Part shown: piece after piece, positions 8,149-16,786 of the stretch
Numbering within the stretch: the first letter of the stretch is position 1
Layout: each line of letters begins with the position of its first letter
DNA from: Carnobacteriaceae bacterium zg-84
GTDB lineage: Bacteria > Bacillota > Bacilli > Lactobacillales > Aerococcaceae
DNA length: 64,000 bases
Direction: 5' to 3'
NCBI GenBank assembly: GCA_013874835.1
Contig: CP059430.1
Location: forward strand, 576,864-640,863
Notes under the pieces: model-generated
Told to the model about the DNA's origin: nothing
Database searches by the model: none
What the model saw: the letters and a program-made list of their open reading frames with translations, nothing else
Program-made: the position numbers and the translations under genes

Positions 8149-8706
8149 ATGATACAAGAAATTTTACAAAAAACAAAAGAAAGAATGGAAAAAGCAGAAG
8201 CTGCATTACAACGTGAATTAGGTTCCATTCGTGCAGGGCGTGCAAATGCAAGTTTACTAGAACGTGTTTCTATTGAATATTACGGTGCATTAACACCATT
8301 AAACCAAATGGCACAAATTTCTGTACCAGAAGCACGTATGCTATTGATTACACCTTACGATAAATCAGTATTAAAAGAAATGGAACGTGCAATTTTACAA
8401 AGTGACATCGGTATTACACCTAGTAATGACGGAAATGTCATTCGTTTAGTGATTCCACCGCTAACAGAAGAACGTCGTAAAGAATTGGCTAAACAAGTGA
8501 AAAAAGAAGCAGAAAATAGTAAAGTGGCTATCCGTAATATTCGTCGTGATGCGATTGATGAATTGAAAAAAGCAGAGAAAGCAAAAGAAATTACAGAAGA
8601 CGAATTACGTCAAAATGAGAAAAAAATACAAGATTTAACAGATCAAGCAACCAAAGAATTGGATCGTTTAGCTTCTGAAAAAGAAAAAGAATTATTAGAT
8701 GTTTAA
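8149..8706 (+). CDS. frr: Ribosome recycling factor
   Basis: A 185-residue RRF that splits post-termination ribosomes together with EF-G. It has the standard length and motifs: [14 protein letters not shown] near residue 27, [14 protein letters not shown] and the C-terminal helix VRNIRRDA-like [15 protein letters not shown]. The ribosome binding site AGGAGG overlaps the end of the spacer after pyrH. It is the last gene before the rimP promoter. Confidence 0.97.
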   Translation: MIQEILQKTKERMEKAEAALQRELGSIRAGRANASLLERVSIEYYGALTPLNQMAQISVPEARMLLITPYDKSVLKEMERAILQSDIGITPSNDGNVIRLVIPPLTEERRKELAKQVKKEAENSKVAIRNIRRDAIDELKKAEKAKEITEDELRQNEKKIQDLTDQATKELDRLASEKEKELLDV

Positions 8707-8745
8707 TAAAATCTCTGATAAAACGGCTATTTCCTTGTATTTCTC

Positions 8746-8774
8746 TTGAAATAAATTCTTTAAAGTGTTATAAT
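8746..8774 (+). promoter_or_regulatory. Promoter of the rimP-nusA-infB operon
   Basis: TTGAAA (8746-8751) and TATAAT (8769-8774) with a 17-base spacer. Confidence 0.8.
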
Positions 8775-8799
8775 ATAGAAAATAAGTCGTGGTGAAAGG

Positions 8800-8827
8800 A
8801 GTGAACGGAAACGTTCACTTCTTTTTG
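8800..8827 (+). terminator. Leader hairpin with T-run upstream of rimP (possible attenuator)
   Basis: The stem AGTGAACG/CGTTCACT with a GAAA tetraloop is followed by TCTTTTTG. It sits in the roughly 80-base leader between the promoter and rimP. It resembles an intrinsic terminator and could limit expression of the nusA operon; feedback through NusA is inference. Confidence 0.6.
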
Positions 8828-8862
8828 TAACATACACGGCAACATGTATTAAGGAGGAATGA

Positions 8863-9336
8863 ATGAGTAAAGTAGTTGATTTAGTAAGTTCTCTTGTCCA
8901 CGATATATTTACTGATACAGATTTTGAATTAGTAGACGTTGAATTTGTCAAAGAAGGAAAATCTTGGTTTTTAAGAGTATTTGCCGATAAACAAAATGGT
9001 ATTGACATTGATGAATGTGCGTGGATTAGCGAGCAACTAAGCGATAAATTGGATGCTATTACACCAGATCCAATTCCTCAAGCATACTTTTTAGAAGTGT
9101 CTTCTCCTGGTGCAGAGCGTCCACTAAAAACAGAAGAAGATATTCAAAATGCAATAGGAAAATATATTCATGCATCTTTTTATCAAGCGATAAATGGGCA
9201 AAAATTTATAGAAGGTACTTTGAAAGAAGTATCTACTGATGTTTTAACCTTAGAGGTAAAAGATAAAACAAGGTTAAATACAGCTAATATCGAACGTAAA
9301 AATATTGCTAAATTACGATTAGCAATTCAATTTTAA
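8863..9336 (+). CDS. rimP: Ribosome maturation factor RimP
   Basis: RimP helps mature the 30S subunit. The 157-residue protein has the typical start of strand/helix ending in DFELVDVEFVKEGKSWFLRVFAD and the conserved ISPGAERPLK-type motif, here SSPGAERPLKTEEDI. A C-terminal Sm-like domain follows. The ATG comes after AAGGAGGA. It heads the rimP-nusA-ylxR-ylxQ-infB-rbfA cluster, which is conserved across Firmicutes. Confidence 0.95.
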   Translation: MSKVVDLVSSLVHDIFTDTDFELVDVEFVKEGKSWFLRVFADKQNGIDIDECAWISEQLSDKLDAITPDPIPQAYFLEVSSPGAERPLKTEEDIQNAIGKYIHASFYQAINGQKFIEGTLKEVSTDVLTLEVKDKTRLNTANIERKNIAKLRLAIQF

Positions 9337-9367
9337 TGGATAGTCTAAATAGAGGAAGGATTATAAA

Positions 9368-10468
9368 ATGAGCAAAGAGATGTTACGTGCTCTAACAATG
9401 TTAGAAGAAGAAAAAGGAATTTCAAAAGAAATTGTCATTGAAGCATTAGAATTAGCATTAGTATCTGCTTATAAAAGACATTATGGACAAGCACAAAATG
9501 TTGAAGTTGTGTTTGACCAAAAAAAAGGTAATATTCATGTGTATGCCGTGAAAGAAGTTGTTGATTATGTATTTGATTCAACATTAGAAGTCAGTTTAGA
9601 AGAAGCATTGACAATCAATAAAGCGTATGAATTAGGTGACAAAATTCGTTTTGAAGTTACACCAAAAGATTTTGGACGTATTGCTGCTCAAACAGCAAAA
9701 CAAGTGATTATGCAACGTATTCGTGAAGCAGAACGTGACATTATTTATAATGAATTTATTCAATATGAATCGGATATTATGACGGGGATTGTTGAAAGAC
9801 AAGATGCACGCTATATCTATGTTAATTTAGGTAAAATTGAAGCAGTTCTTTCAAAACAAGACCAAGTACCAAATGAAACGTATCATTCACATGATCGTAT
9901 TAAAGTGTATGTTGTAAAAGTTGAAAACACAACAAAAGGACCACAAATTTTTGTAAGTCGCTCACATGCTGATTTAGTAAAACGTTTATTTGAACAAGAA
10001 GTACCAGAAATTTACGATGGCGTTGTTGAAATTGTTTCTGTAGCTCGTGAAGCGGGAGATCGCTCAAAAGTCGCTGTACGCTCTCGTGATAAACATATCG
10101 ACCCAGTTGGTACTTGTGTAGGTCCAAAAGGACAACGTGTACAAACGATTGTGGATGAATTGGGCGGAGAAAATATGGATATTGTTGAGTGGAATGAAGA
10201 TCCAGCTAAATTTATTGCGAATGCATTAAATCCAGCACAGGTTTCACAAGTCATTTTCAATGATGAACAAACAGCTTGTACAGTTGTTGTTCCTGATTCA
10301 CAACTATCATTAGCTATCGGAAAACGTGGACAAAATGCACGTTTGGCAGCACGTTTAACGAATAAAAAAATTGATATTAAATCAGAATCAGCTTATCAAG
10401 AATTAACAACTCAACAATCAGATGTGTATTCACTAGAAAATTTAGCATTAGAAAATGAAGAGGAATAA
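9368..10468 (+). CDS. nusA: Transcription termination/antitermination factor NusA
   Basis: NusA binds RNA polymerase and modulates pausing, termination and antitermination. The 366-residue protein has the N-terminal polymerase-binding domain (about 1-125), an S1 domain (about 135-200, TGIVERQDARYIYVNLG) and two KH domains (GTCVGPKGQRVQ and LAIGKRGQNARLAA). It lacks the C-terminal acidic repeats found in proteobacteria, as usual in Firmicutes. The stop is followed after two bases by ylxR. Confidence 0.97.
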   Translation: MSKEMLRALTMLEEEKGISKEIVIEALELALVSAYKRHYGQAQNVEVVFDQKKGNIHVYAVKEVVDYVFDSTLEVSLEEALTINKAYELGDKIRFEVTPKDFGRIAAQTAKQVIMQRIREAERDIIYNEFIQYESDIMTGIVERQDARYIYVNLGKIEAVLSKQDQVPNETYHSHDRIKVYVVKVENTTKGPQIFVSRSHADLVKRLFEQEVPEIYDGVVEIVSVAREAGDRSKVAVRSRDKHIDPVGTCVGPKGQRVQTIVDELGGENMDIVEWNEDPAKFIANALNPAQVSQVIFNDEQTACTVVVPDSQLSLAIGKRGQNARLAARLTNKKIDIKSESAYQELTTQQSDVYSLENLALENEEE

Positions 10469-10470
10469 TC

Positions 10471-10767
10471 ATGAAAAAAAGAAAAATACCAATGCGTAAA
10501 TGTGTGGTTTCACAAGAGTTATTTCCAAAAAAAGAATTAACACGCATTGTACGACAACCAGATGGAACAGTTGCGATTGATCCAACTGGTCGTTTAAATG
10601 GGCGTGGTGCGTATATTTCTTTAAATCCAACATTAGTTGAAAAAGCAAAACAAACAAAAATTTTTGAAAAGCAATTAGAAGTCAAAATAGAAGATGCATT
10701 TTATGATGAACTTTACGCTTATTTAGACCATAAATTAGCAAGGAGCTTACTAGGCAATGTTAAATGA
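10471..10767 (+). CDS. ylxR: YlxR-family RNA-binding protein (RnpM)
   Basis: A 98-residue protein of the DUF448/YlxR family with the signature PMRKCVVSQELFPKKEL, RIVR and GRGAYI. Members bind nucleic acid, and the B. subtilis protein has been linked to RNase P control (RnpM). It sits in its invariant place between nusA and ylxQ. The last 11 bases overlap the start of ylxQ, which implies translational coupling. Confidence 0.93.
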   Translation: MKKRKIPMRKCVVSQELFPKKELTRIVRQPDGTVAIDPTGRLNGRGAYISLNPTLVEKAKQTKIFEKQLEVKIEDAFYDELYAYLDHKLARSLLGNVK

Positions 10768-11062
10768 TCAAAAGCAATTAAATTTGCTAGGGTTAGCCAC
10801 AAGAGCTAGATTATTGGTAAGTGGTGAAGAAATCGTATTAGCAGAAGTGAAAAAAAAGCGTGCAACATTAGTTATTATCGCAACAGATGTCAGTGATAAC
10901 ACGAAGAAAAAAATCATAGATAAATGTCATTATTATAAAGTTCCTTACAAAGAACAATTCACAACGGCGTATATTAGTCATGCTATTGGAAAGAAACGCT
11001 CTATTTGTGCATTTATTGATGATGGCTTTGCGAATAGTTATCAAAAACTAGACATGTCATGA
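10757..11062 (+). CDS. ylxQ: YlxQ, L7Ae-family ribosomal-like protein
   Basis: A 101-residue L7Ae/L30e-fold protein. The motifs LLGLATRARLLVSGEE and VIIATDVSDNTKKKI are typical. Homologues bind kink-turn-like RNA, but their role in the cell is not settled. AGGAGC inside ylxR serves as its ribosome binding site. infB follows after 20 bases. Confidence 0.92.
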   Translation: MLNDQKQLNLLGLATRARLLVSGEEIVLAEVKKKRATLVIIATDVSDNTKKKIIDKCHYYKVPYKEQFTTAYISHAIGKKRSICAFIDDGFANSYQKLDMS

Positions 11063-11082
11063 AAAAATAGAGGAGGTTCATA

Positions 11083-13467
11083 ATGGGAAAAAAACGCGTA
11101 TATGAATATGCCAAAGAACAAGGCTTATCAAGTAAAGAAATTATTGAAAAAGCTGCTAAATTAGGGATTAGCTATCAAAGTCACATGTCAACGATGAGTG
11201 ATGAAGATATTGCGAAATTATCACAAAGTCAAAAACCAAAAGCTGTATCTAAAGATAAAAATCCACTATTTGTAGCAGATAAAAAGAAAGAGCAAAAAGG
11301 ACCTCAAGGACAGCAAAAGCACTTTAAGAAAAATCATGCGGGAGAACACAAATCGGTGACAAATTCGACGCAACAAACAAATCAAAAACCAAATGGGCAA
11401 CATAAACAACAAAAGCCATTTGTAAAAAAAGATAGAGAAGAAAATAAAAAAACTATGGTATCAAACACTCCAAAACAAGAAAACAAACAAACAACTTTTG
11501 TCAAAGATGACTTTAAAAAGAATAAACCACAACGTTTCGCTAAAGATACTCGTGATGAAAACGATGGAAGCTTTGGAAAGAAAAACAAAAAACAAGACAA
11601 ACGTCAAAATAATCATTTTGATGACAATGCCTTTTCAAGAGGTGGAAAAAAACAACGTCATAAAAAAGCAGAAGTGAAAAAACCTGCTATGCCACAACGT
11701 AAATTTAAAGAATTACCTGAAGTATTGGTTTACACAGACGGTATGACCGTTGCTGAAATTTCTAAAAAAATCTATCGTGAACCTGCTGAAATTATCAAAA
11801 AACTATTTATGATGGGTGTTATGGCAACGTTAAATCAAGGTTTAAGTGCTGATGCCATTGAATTATTAGCGGCAGATTATGGTATCGAAGCGCAAGCAAA
11901 AGTTATTGTTGATAATACAGACTTAGATAGTTTCTTCGATGCAGAGATTGATGCTGCTACATTAACAGAACGTGCACCTGTTGTAACAATTATGGGACAC
12001 GTTGACCATGGTAAAACAACATTATTAGACTATTTAAGAAATACAAAAGTATCATTATCTGAAGCCGGTGGTATTACGCAACATATTGGAGCGTATCAAG
12101 TAGATGTTCAAGGAAAAACAGTAACATTCTTAGATACACCAGGACATGCTGCGTTCTCAGCAATGCGTGCTCGTGGAGCAGATGTAACGGATATTACCAT
12201 TATCGTTGTTGCAGCAGATGACGGTGTGATGCCACAAACAATAGAGGCAATCAACCATGCGAAAGCTGCTGATTTACCAATTATTGTTGCTGTAAATAAA
12301 ATAGATAAACCAGATGCTAACCCAGGTCGTGTGATGCAAGAATTAAGTGAGCAAGGTGTTATTGCAGAAGCATGGGGTGGAGATGTGCCGTTTATTGAAA
12401 TTTCTGCAAAATTCGGTCAAAATGTAGACGAATTATTGGAAATGATTTTGTTAGTTGCTGAAATGCAAGAATTGAAAGCTAGTCCAGACCGTTTAGCTTT
12501 AGGTTCGGTTATTGAAGCGCGTTTAGATCCAAGTCGAGGTGCTGTAGCAACATTATTGGTACAACATGGTACTTTAAATATTGGAGATCCTATTGTTGTT
12601 GGGAATACATTCGGGCGTGTGCGTACAATGGTAAATGATCATGGTAGACGTGTGAAACAAGCTATTCCATCAACACCAGTTGAAATTACTGGATTAAATG
12701 GTGCACCACAAGCCGGCGATAGATTTGTTGTTTTCCAAGATGAAAAAACAGCTCGTGCAGCAGGTGAACAACGTGCTAAAAATGCATTGGTTGAACAAAG
12801 AAATGCTCGTCAACATGTAACATTGGATAACTTATTTGCAAGTCTAAAAGAGGGCGAGTTAAAAGAAGTTAACGTCATTATCAAAGCAGACGTACAAGGT
12901 TCAGCAGAAGCGTTAGTATCAAGTTTACAAAAAATTGATGTTGAAGGTGTTCGTGTACGTATTGTCCATTCAGCAGTAGGGGCAATCAACGAAAGTGATA
13001 TTACATTAGCAGCAGCAAGTAATGCAATTATCATTGGATTTAACGTTCGCCCTACACCACAAGCAAAAATACAAGCAGAAGACGAACAAGTAGACATTCG
13101 TTTACACCAAATCATTTATCGTGTTATTGAAGAAATTGAAACAGCGATGAAAGGTATGCTTGACCCAGAATATGAAGAACAAATTATTGGTCAAGTTGTT
13201 GTTCGTGAAACATATAAAGTATCTAAAGTCGGAACAATCGCTGGAGCTTATGTATTAGAAGGACGCATCGAACGTAACTGTAAAGTACGTGTTATTCGTG
13301 ATAATATTGTTATCCATGACGGCGAATTGGCAAGTTTAAAACGATTTAAAGACGATGTAAAAGAAGTGAAACTTGGATACGAGTGTGGATTGATGTTAAC
13401 TAACTTCAATGATATTCAAGTAGACGATGTTATTGAACCATATATCATGGTTGAAATTAAACGCTAA
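11083..13467 (+). CDS. infB: Translation initiation factor IF-2
   Basis: IF-2 brings fMet-tRNA to the 30S subunit and promotes subunit joining. The 794-residue protein has an N-terminal IF2 helix ([18 protein letters not shown]), then a long Lys/Gln/Asn-rich linker (about 55-205) and a second IF2N domain. The GTPase domain carries GHVDHGKTT at about residues 305-313, DTPGHAAF and NKIDKPDA. The C-terminal domains end at VEIKR. The length is normal for Lactobacillales. It follows ylxQ and precedes rbfA in one operon. Confidence 0.97.
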   Translation: MGKKRVYEYAKEQGLSSKEIIEKAAKLGISYQSHMSTMSDEDIAKLSQSQKPKAVSKDKNPLFVADKKKEQKGPQGQQKHFKKNHAGEHKSVTNSTQQTNQKPNGQHKQQKPFVKKDREENKKTMVSNTPKQENKQTTFVKDDFKKNKPQRFAKDTRDENDGSFGKKNKKQDKRQNNHFDDNAFSRGGKKQRHKKAEVKKPAMPQRKFKELPEVLVYTDGMTVAEISKKIYREPAEIIKKLFMMGVMATLNQGLSADAIELLAADYGIEAQAKVIVDNTDLDSFFDAEIDAATLTERAPVVTIMGHVDHGKTTLLDYLRNTKVSLSEAGGITQHIGAYQVDVQGKTVTFLDTPGHAAFSAMRARGADVTDITIIVVAADDGVMPQTIEAINHAKAADLPIIVAVNKIDKPDANPGRVMQELSEQGVIAEAWGGDVPFIEISAKFGQNVDELLEMILLVAEMQELKASPDRLALGSVIEARLDPSRGAVATLLVQHGTLNIGDPIVVGNTFGRVRTMVNDHGRRVKQAIPSTPVEITGLNGAPQAGDRFVVFQDEKTARAAGEQRAKNALVEQRNARQHVTLDNLFASLKEGELKEVNVIIKADVQGSAEALVSSLQKIDVEGVRVRIVHSAVGAINESDITLAAASNAIIIGFNVRPTPQAKIQAEDEQVDIRLHQIIYRVIEEIETAMKGMLDPEYEEQIIGQVVVRETYKVSKVGTIAGAYVLEGRIERNCKVRVIRDNIVIHDGELASLKRFKDDVKEVKLGYECGLMLTNFNDIQVDDVIEPYIMVEIKR

Positions 13468-13517
13468 TAAACACAAACTCACTTGCATGAGTTTGGTGAA
13501 AAGATGAGGAGGTATTT

Positions 13518-13868
13518 ATGGCAAATCATCGTGTAGGACGTGTTAGTCAAGAAATTTTTAGAGAAGTAGCAGATATTTTACGCTTTAAAGTAAAAGACCC
13601 TCGTGTAGACGGCATTACCATAACAGATGTGCATGTCACAGGTGACTTACAACAAGCAACAATTTATTACAGTACTTTATCTACATTAGCAAGTGACAGA
13701 CAAGCAGAACAAACAGGTTTAGACAAAGCGACTGGCTTAATACGCCGTGAATTAGGGCAACGTTTAAGTTTATACAAAACTCCAGAATTACAATTTAAAC
13801 GTGACGAATCTGTCGATTACGGTAATCGCATTGATGCACTAATCCGTCAAGTCAACGAAAAACAATAG
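13518..13868 (+). CDS. rbfA: 30S ribosome-binding factor RbfA
   Basis: A 116-residue cold-adaptation and 30S maturation factor with a KH-like fold. It begins NHRVGRVSQEIFREVADILRFKVKDPRV and carries the conserved VTGDLQQATIYYS segment (shown as short landmarks). GAGGAGG precedes the ATG. It is the last gene of the nusA-infB operon and is followed by a strong terminator. Confidence 0.95.
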   Translation: MANHRVGRVSQEIFREVADILRFKVKDPRVDGITITDVHVTGDLQQATIYYSTLSTLASDRQAEQTGLDKATGLIRRELGQRLSLYKTPELQFKRDESVDYGNRIDALIRQVNEKQ

Positions 13869-13877
13869 TTTAATGAT

Positions 13878-13930
13878 AATAAATCGTGTTGGTGGGAATA
13901 ATCCACCAACACGATTTATTATAGAACCTT
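13878..13930 (+). terminator. Terminator of the nusA-infB operon
   Basis: An 18-bp perfect stem (13878-13895/13903-13920, arms starting AATAAATCGTGTTGG) with a 7-base loop. A weak T-run (CCTTTTT) follows. Confidence 0.85.
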
Positions 13931-14330
13931 TTTATATTGTTGAATTTGCTGTTCTATTTTCTATCAATAAGTTATCAAATAAAAAAACAAGAAAAGAACA
14001 ATCACGAAAGTTTAAATATTAAAAATTTTTACGAAAAAATCTATGTATAAGAAAAAGGCAATCACAAAAATAAATAGTTATTTTAATCTTAAATTTTTCA
14101 TTTATCTGCTCTAGTCTATCATTGATTTTTATAGAATCAACTTACTTAATTTAAATATATGTTGAGGATATGCCCGTTATATTACTAAACATAAATATTG
14201 TAAATTATTTTCTTTGAAAATAAATTGATAAGAGATAAATATAGTGTGTATTTGAAAAAATAAATTGTAAAAAATAATGATTTTTCTTTTAAATTTTTAA
14301 GTTATCACTAGTCATAATGCTTGAAAGATG
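13931..14330. other. AT-rich intergenic region without recognisable features
   Basis: About 400 bases of very AT-rich sequence between the rbfA terminator and the rpmG promoter. I found no frame with a ribosome binding site, no strong hairpin and no recognisable RNA gene on either strand. Confidence 0.6.
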
Positions 14331-14337
14331 CTATAAT
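14327..14337 (+). promoter_or_regulatory. Extended -10 promoter of rpmG
   Basis: TATAAT at 14332-14337 preceded by TGC (extended -10). No good -35 hexamer is seen at the normal distance. Confidence 0.55.
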
Positions 14338-14391
14338 ACTTTAGGTATGAAGTGGAAACTTCACTATTTTTGAACGTTTGGAGGGAAAAAC

Positions 14392-14541
14392 ATGCGCGTA
14401 AACATTACATTAGAATGTACAGAATCAGGAGAACGTAATTACATCACAACTAAAAACAAACGTAATAACCCAGAGCGTATCGAAGTGATGAAATATTGTC
14501 CAAAATTACGTAAAAGAACTTTGCACCGTGAGGTCAAATAG
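14392..14541 (+). CDS. rpmG: 50S ribosomal protein L33, zinc-free (C-minus) type
   Basis: A 49-residue L33 ([20 protein letters not shown] at the start, TLHREVK at the end), preceded by GGAGGG. The zinc-ribbon form needs two CxxC pairs. Here the first pair reads CTES and the second CPKL, so two of the four Cys are lost and zinc should not bind. In other Firmicutes such C-minus paralogues can replace the zinc form when zinc is scarce. A C-plus copy may exist elsewhere. The gene stands alone with its own promoter and terminator. Confidence 0.94.
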   Translation: MRVNITLECTESGERNYITTKNKRNNPERIEVMKYCPKLRKRTLHREVK

Positions 14542-14566
14542 AGCTATTTATGTATAATAGATATTT

Positions 14567-14595
14567 TAAAAAGGCTGTTTAAACAGCTTTTTTTA
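14567..14595 (+). terminator. Terminator of rpmG
   Basis: AAGGCTGTTT/AAACAGCTTT stem with one bulge, followed by a run of T. Confidence 0.85.
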
Positions 14596-15012
14596 TTGTA
14601 TAAAAAACTAAGCTAAAATAGATAAAATCTTAGAATTTTTAGTGATAAAATATCCCTTTTTATTGTTAAATAAACTTTTATAGAGCTACAGCACTATATA
14701 AACTAAAAGATAAAGTTACACATAAATGAAGTGGCGAATTAACATCTTTTTGATGATGTTAGATTTTATTTTTCAAGTGAGTACAAATTTTTCCAACTCT
14801 TACATGATATTGTGAATAAAAATATTCTGAAATAAAAAGCTAGAAATCAACGTTTTTAATCGTTGTATTTCTAGCTTTTTACTATTTTTCCTAATATCAA
14901 ACATCAGTATTTTTCGTGTTTGTATATAAAAATTCTGATATATAAACCCGTATTTTTTATTTATTTAGAGGTATAAAAAACGTATTTTGATTTATTAGGA
15001 ATTAAAAAAGAA
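14596..15012. other. Intergenic region with two orphan terminator-like hairpins
   Basis: No protein gene is convincing here. One hairpin (TAACATC/GATGTTA, 14740-14761) is followed by GATTTTATTTTT. The second is a strong symmetric stem at 14834-14880 (AAAAAGCTAGAAAT and complement) enclosing a CAACG/CGTTG inner stem, and it can terminate in both directions. A small RNA ending at either hairpin is possible, but I see no clear promoter. Confidence 0.5.
14834..14880. terminator. Bidirectional terminator-like hairpin upstream of the radical SAM locus
   Basis: Arms of 14 bp (AAAAAGCTAGAAAT / ATTTCTAGCTTTTT) with an extra CAACG/CGTTG pairing near the loop. A and T runs are built into the arms. It insulates the radical SAM operon from upstream transcription. 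Confidence 0.8.
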
Positions 15013-15030
15013 TTGACAAGGAATTAAAAA
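14997..15030. repeat. 12-bp direct repeat 22 bp apart around the -35 element
   Basis: AGGAATTAAAAA occurs at 14997-15008 and 15019-15030. The copies start 22 bp apart, two helical turns, and bracket the TTGACA at 15013-15018. This is the geometry of a binding site for a dimeric regulator such as the LytTR class. Confidence 0.65.
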
Positions 15031-15041
15031 TGGAGTAAAAT
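15013..15041 (+). promoter_or_regulatory. Promoter of the radical SAM/peptide operon
   Basis: TTGACA (15013-15018) and TAAAAT (15036-15041) with a 17-base spacer. It leaves a leader of about 140 bases before the maturase gene. Confidence 0.7.
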
Positions 15042-15187
15042 TCTATGAAAAATAAAGGATAACTGAAAAACGTCAATTTATATTGTGAAATACTTAATAA
15101 GTTATGTAAAAATTGTATAAAATACGTGAATATAGCATATTTTTGTGTATTGATAATAAACAAAATAGTCTTTAGAAAGGAGTTAGT

Positions 15188-16483
15188 ATGGAATTATCAC
15201 CTTATATTTTGAGAAAAAAAGTAGAAAATGGTGAATTGTACTTTAATTCTAAAAATAATCATTCTTTTTTTATGACAAATGATTTATTAAAAAGAATAGA
15301 TGAAAATAAGATAAAACAACAATTTAATCAATATTTAAAAATACATAATTATTTTAAAGATTCAGATGAGTTTGAAAATAGTATATTAAAAATTCGACAA
15401 TATGAAGATAAAACACTTGAATTTACAATTTTAGTACATGGAGATTGTAATTTTAGATGTAAGTATTGTTATGAAAAGTTTGAAAACATCAGTATGAGCA
15501 AAGAAACTGAAAAAAGAATTTTGGAATTTGCTAAAGAAAGATTACTAGAAAAAAGAATAGAAAATTTTCATGTAGCATGGTTTGGAGGGGAACCATTATT
15601 AGGATTTAAAACAATAAAAAGATTATCTGTTGCCTTTAAATCCTTAAGTAATGAAATGAATGTAAAATATTCTGCAAGTATAACAACAAATGGATACTTA
15701 TTAAATGAACGTATTTTTAATCAATTAGTTAAAGAGTACGATGTGCGTAGTTTTCAAATTACCATTGATGGCGAAGAAGAAAATCATAATTTTCAGAGAG
15801 CTTTAAAAAATGGTTCAGGTTCATATCAAAAAATTATGAAACATCTAAGAAAAATGGTTGATAGTCCATTATCTTTTTCTTGTGCTTGTAGATTTAATAT
15901 TTCTCAAGAAAATATTCATTCTATTAAAAGATTTTTAGATGGTGATGGAAAAATTTTTAAAAATGATAAACGCTTTAAATTCTATTTTTATAATGTAGGG
16001 AATTGGGGGTGTGGAGATAGACCTAAAAACTATAAAGTAACACTAGCTCATAAAGATGCAAGTTTTGAATTGTCGAAATTAGCAATTAGTAAAGGATATA
16101 ATGTTCCAATATCAAGGTCGGTGATAACTAATTTATTTAATTGTTATGCTAATAGACCTAATCATTATTCATTTAATGTAAAAGGAATTATTCAATCGTG
16201 TACAGTTGCTTTATATTCAAGACAAAATATTTTTGGAACGGTTCATGGTAAATTTAATGTTCAAAAATTTAACGAATGGCGATTAACTATAGATGATGAG
16301 TGTCAAAAGTGTCCTGTTGTTTTAATTTGTAAATCAGGATATTGTCCTCCTGCACATAGAGTAAATAAGAATACTAGATTATGTGAACAAATTAAAAGAA
16401 AAATTGATAAAAATCTAGAATTGTTTGTATTAAATAAAGAATATAATGATTATCTTGATGTTGAAAGGAAAGGAGTAAAATAA
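15188..16483 (+). CDS. Radical SAM/SPASM peptide maturase
   Basis: A 431-residue cytoplasmic enzyme predicted to cleave S-adenosylmethionine and modify a ribosomal peptide. The SAM cluster motif CxxxCxxC is C87, C91 and C94 (HGDCNFRCKYCYE), followed by WFGGEPLLG and ITTNGYLL. The C-terminal SPASM region has several Cys for auxiliary iron-sulfur clusters, including CQKCPVVLICKSGYCPP and a final LCEQIK. Residues 1-75 lie before the barrel and may bind the leader peptide. The start follows AAAGGAG. A 26-codon frame begins one base after the stop, with its ribosome binding site inside this gene. An anaerobic sulfatase maturase is less likely because no sulfatase is nearby. The exact chemistry cannot be read from the sequence. 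Confidence 0.85.
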   Translation: MELSPYILRKKVENGELYFNSKNNHSFFMTNDLLKRIDENKIKQQFNQYLKIHNYFKDSDEFENSILKIRQYEDKTLEFTILVHGDCNFRCKYCYEKFENISMSKETEKRILEFAKERLLEKRIENFHVAWFGGEPLLGFKTIKRLSVAFKSLSNEMNVKYSASITTNGYLLNERIFNQLVKEYDVRSFQITIDGEEENHNFQRALKNGSGSYQKIMKHLRKMVDSPLSFSCACRFNISQENIHSIKRFLDGDGKIFKNDKRFKFYFYNVGNWGCGDRPKNYKVTLAHKDASFELSKLAISKGYNVPISRSVITNLFNCYANRPNHYSFNVKGIIQSCTVALYSRQNIFGTVHGKFNVQKFNEWRLTIDDECQKCPVVLICKSGYCPPAHRVNKNTRLCEQIKRKIDKNLELFVLNKEYNDYLDVERKGVK

Positions 16484-16484
16484 A

Positions 16485-16565
16485 ATGATTATTATTGAAA
16501 ATAATTTATCTACTGAAGAAGAGATAGTATTACGTGACCATCATGAATGTCAAGTAGGAGGGTAG
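16485..16565 (+). CDS. Putative precursor peptide of the radical SAM enzyme (26 residues)
   Basis: The frame starts with ATG one base after the maturase stop, 9 bases downstream of AGGAG, and ends in GGA GGG TAG. The first half is acidic (ENNLSTEEE, residues 5-13), leader-like. The end is RDHHECQVGG (residues 17-26), with a single Cys at 22 and two His. The tail does not follow the double-glycine leader consensus, so it is probably a core rather than an export leader. Position, ribosome binding site and composition suggest a RiPP precursor. Having the precursor behind the maturase gene is less common than in front. No similar sequence is known to me, so the call is inference. Confidence 0.6.
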   Translation: MIIIENNLSTEEEIVLRDHHECQVGG

Positions 16566-16675
16566 AATAGTAAATAAAATAAATTAAGTTAATTGAACAA
16601 TGAATTTTTTTGTAAGAGATAGTCATTATAAAATAAATAACATCCGTTTAAAATTTTATAAGGTCAATTAACGTA

Positions 16676-16720
16676 TGTCTCAATCCTAGAAGTCACACAT
16701 AAGGATTGAGACATTTTGTT
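16676..16720 (+). terminator. Terminator after the radical SAM/peptide genes
   Basis: A perfect 12-bp stem TGTCTCAATCCT/AGGATTGAGACA (16676-16687/16702-16713) followed by TTTTG. It separates the peptide gene from the ABC exporter. Confidence 0.85.
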
Positions 16721-16786
16721 ATATTTGTTATTTTGGAAAAATTTTAAGTGTTTTGTGACTATTTTTAAACCATAATGGAGGTTAAA

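Noticed and set aside
14728-14817. A 29-codon frame (MKWRIN...SYMIL) near the orphan hairpin upstream of the radical SAM gene, considered as a precursor or signal peptide
   Set aside because: It has no ribosome binding site and runs through a terminator-like hairpin. The frame behind the maturase has a good binding site.
15044-15061. Five-codon frame MKNKG after a GGAG near 15032
   Set aside because: It begins about where transcription should start from the promoter at 15013-15041, so the mRNA would lack its binding site.
16485-16565. Reading the 26-residue peptide as a double-glycine bacteriocin leader with a lost core
   Set aside because: Residues at positions -4, -7, -8 and -12 from the GG do not match the leader consensus, no core frame follows, and the exporter lacks a C39 peptidase.
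16601-16672. 23-codon frame between the peptide gene and its terminator
   Set aside because: No binding site precedes it and its composition looks random.
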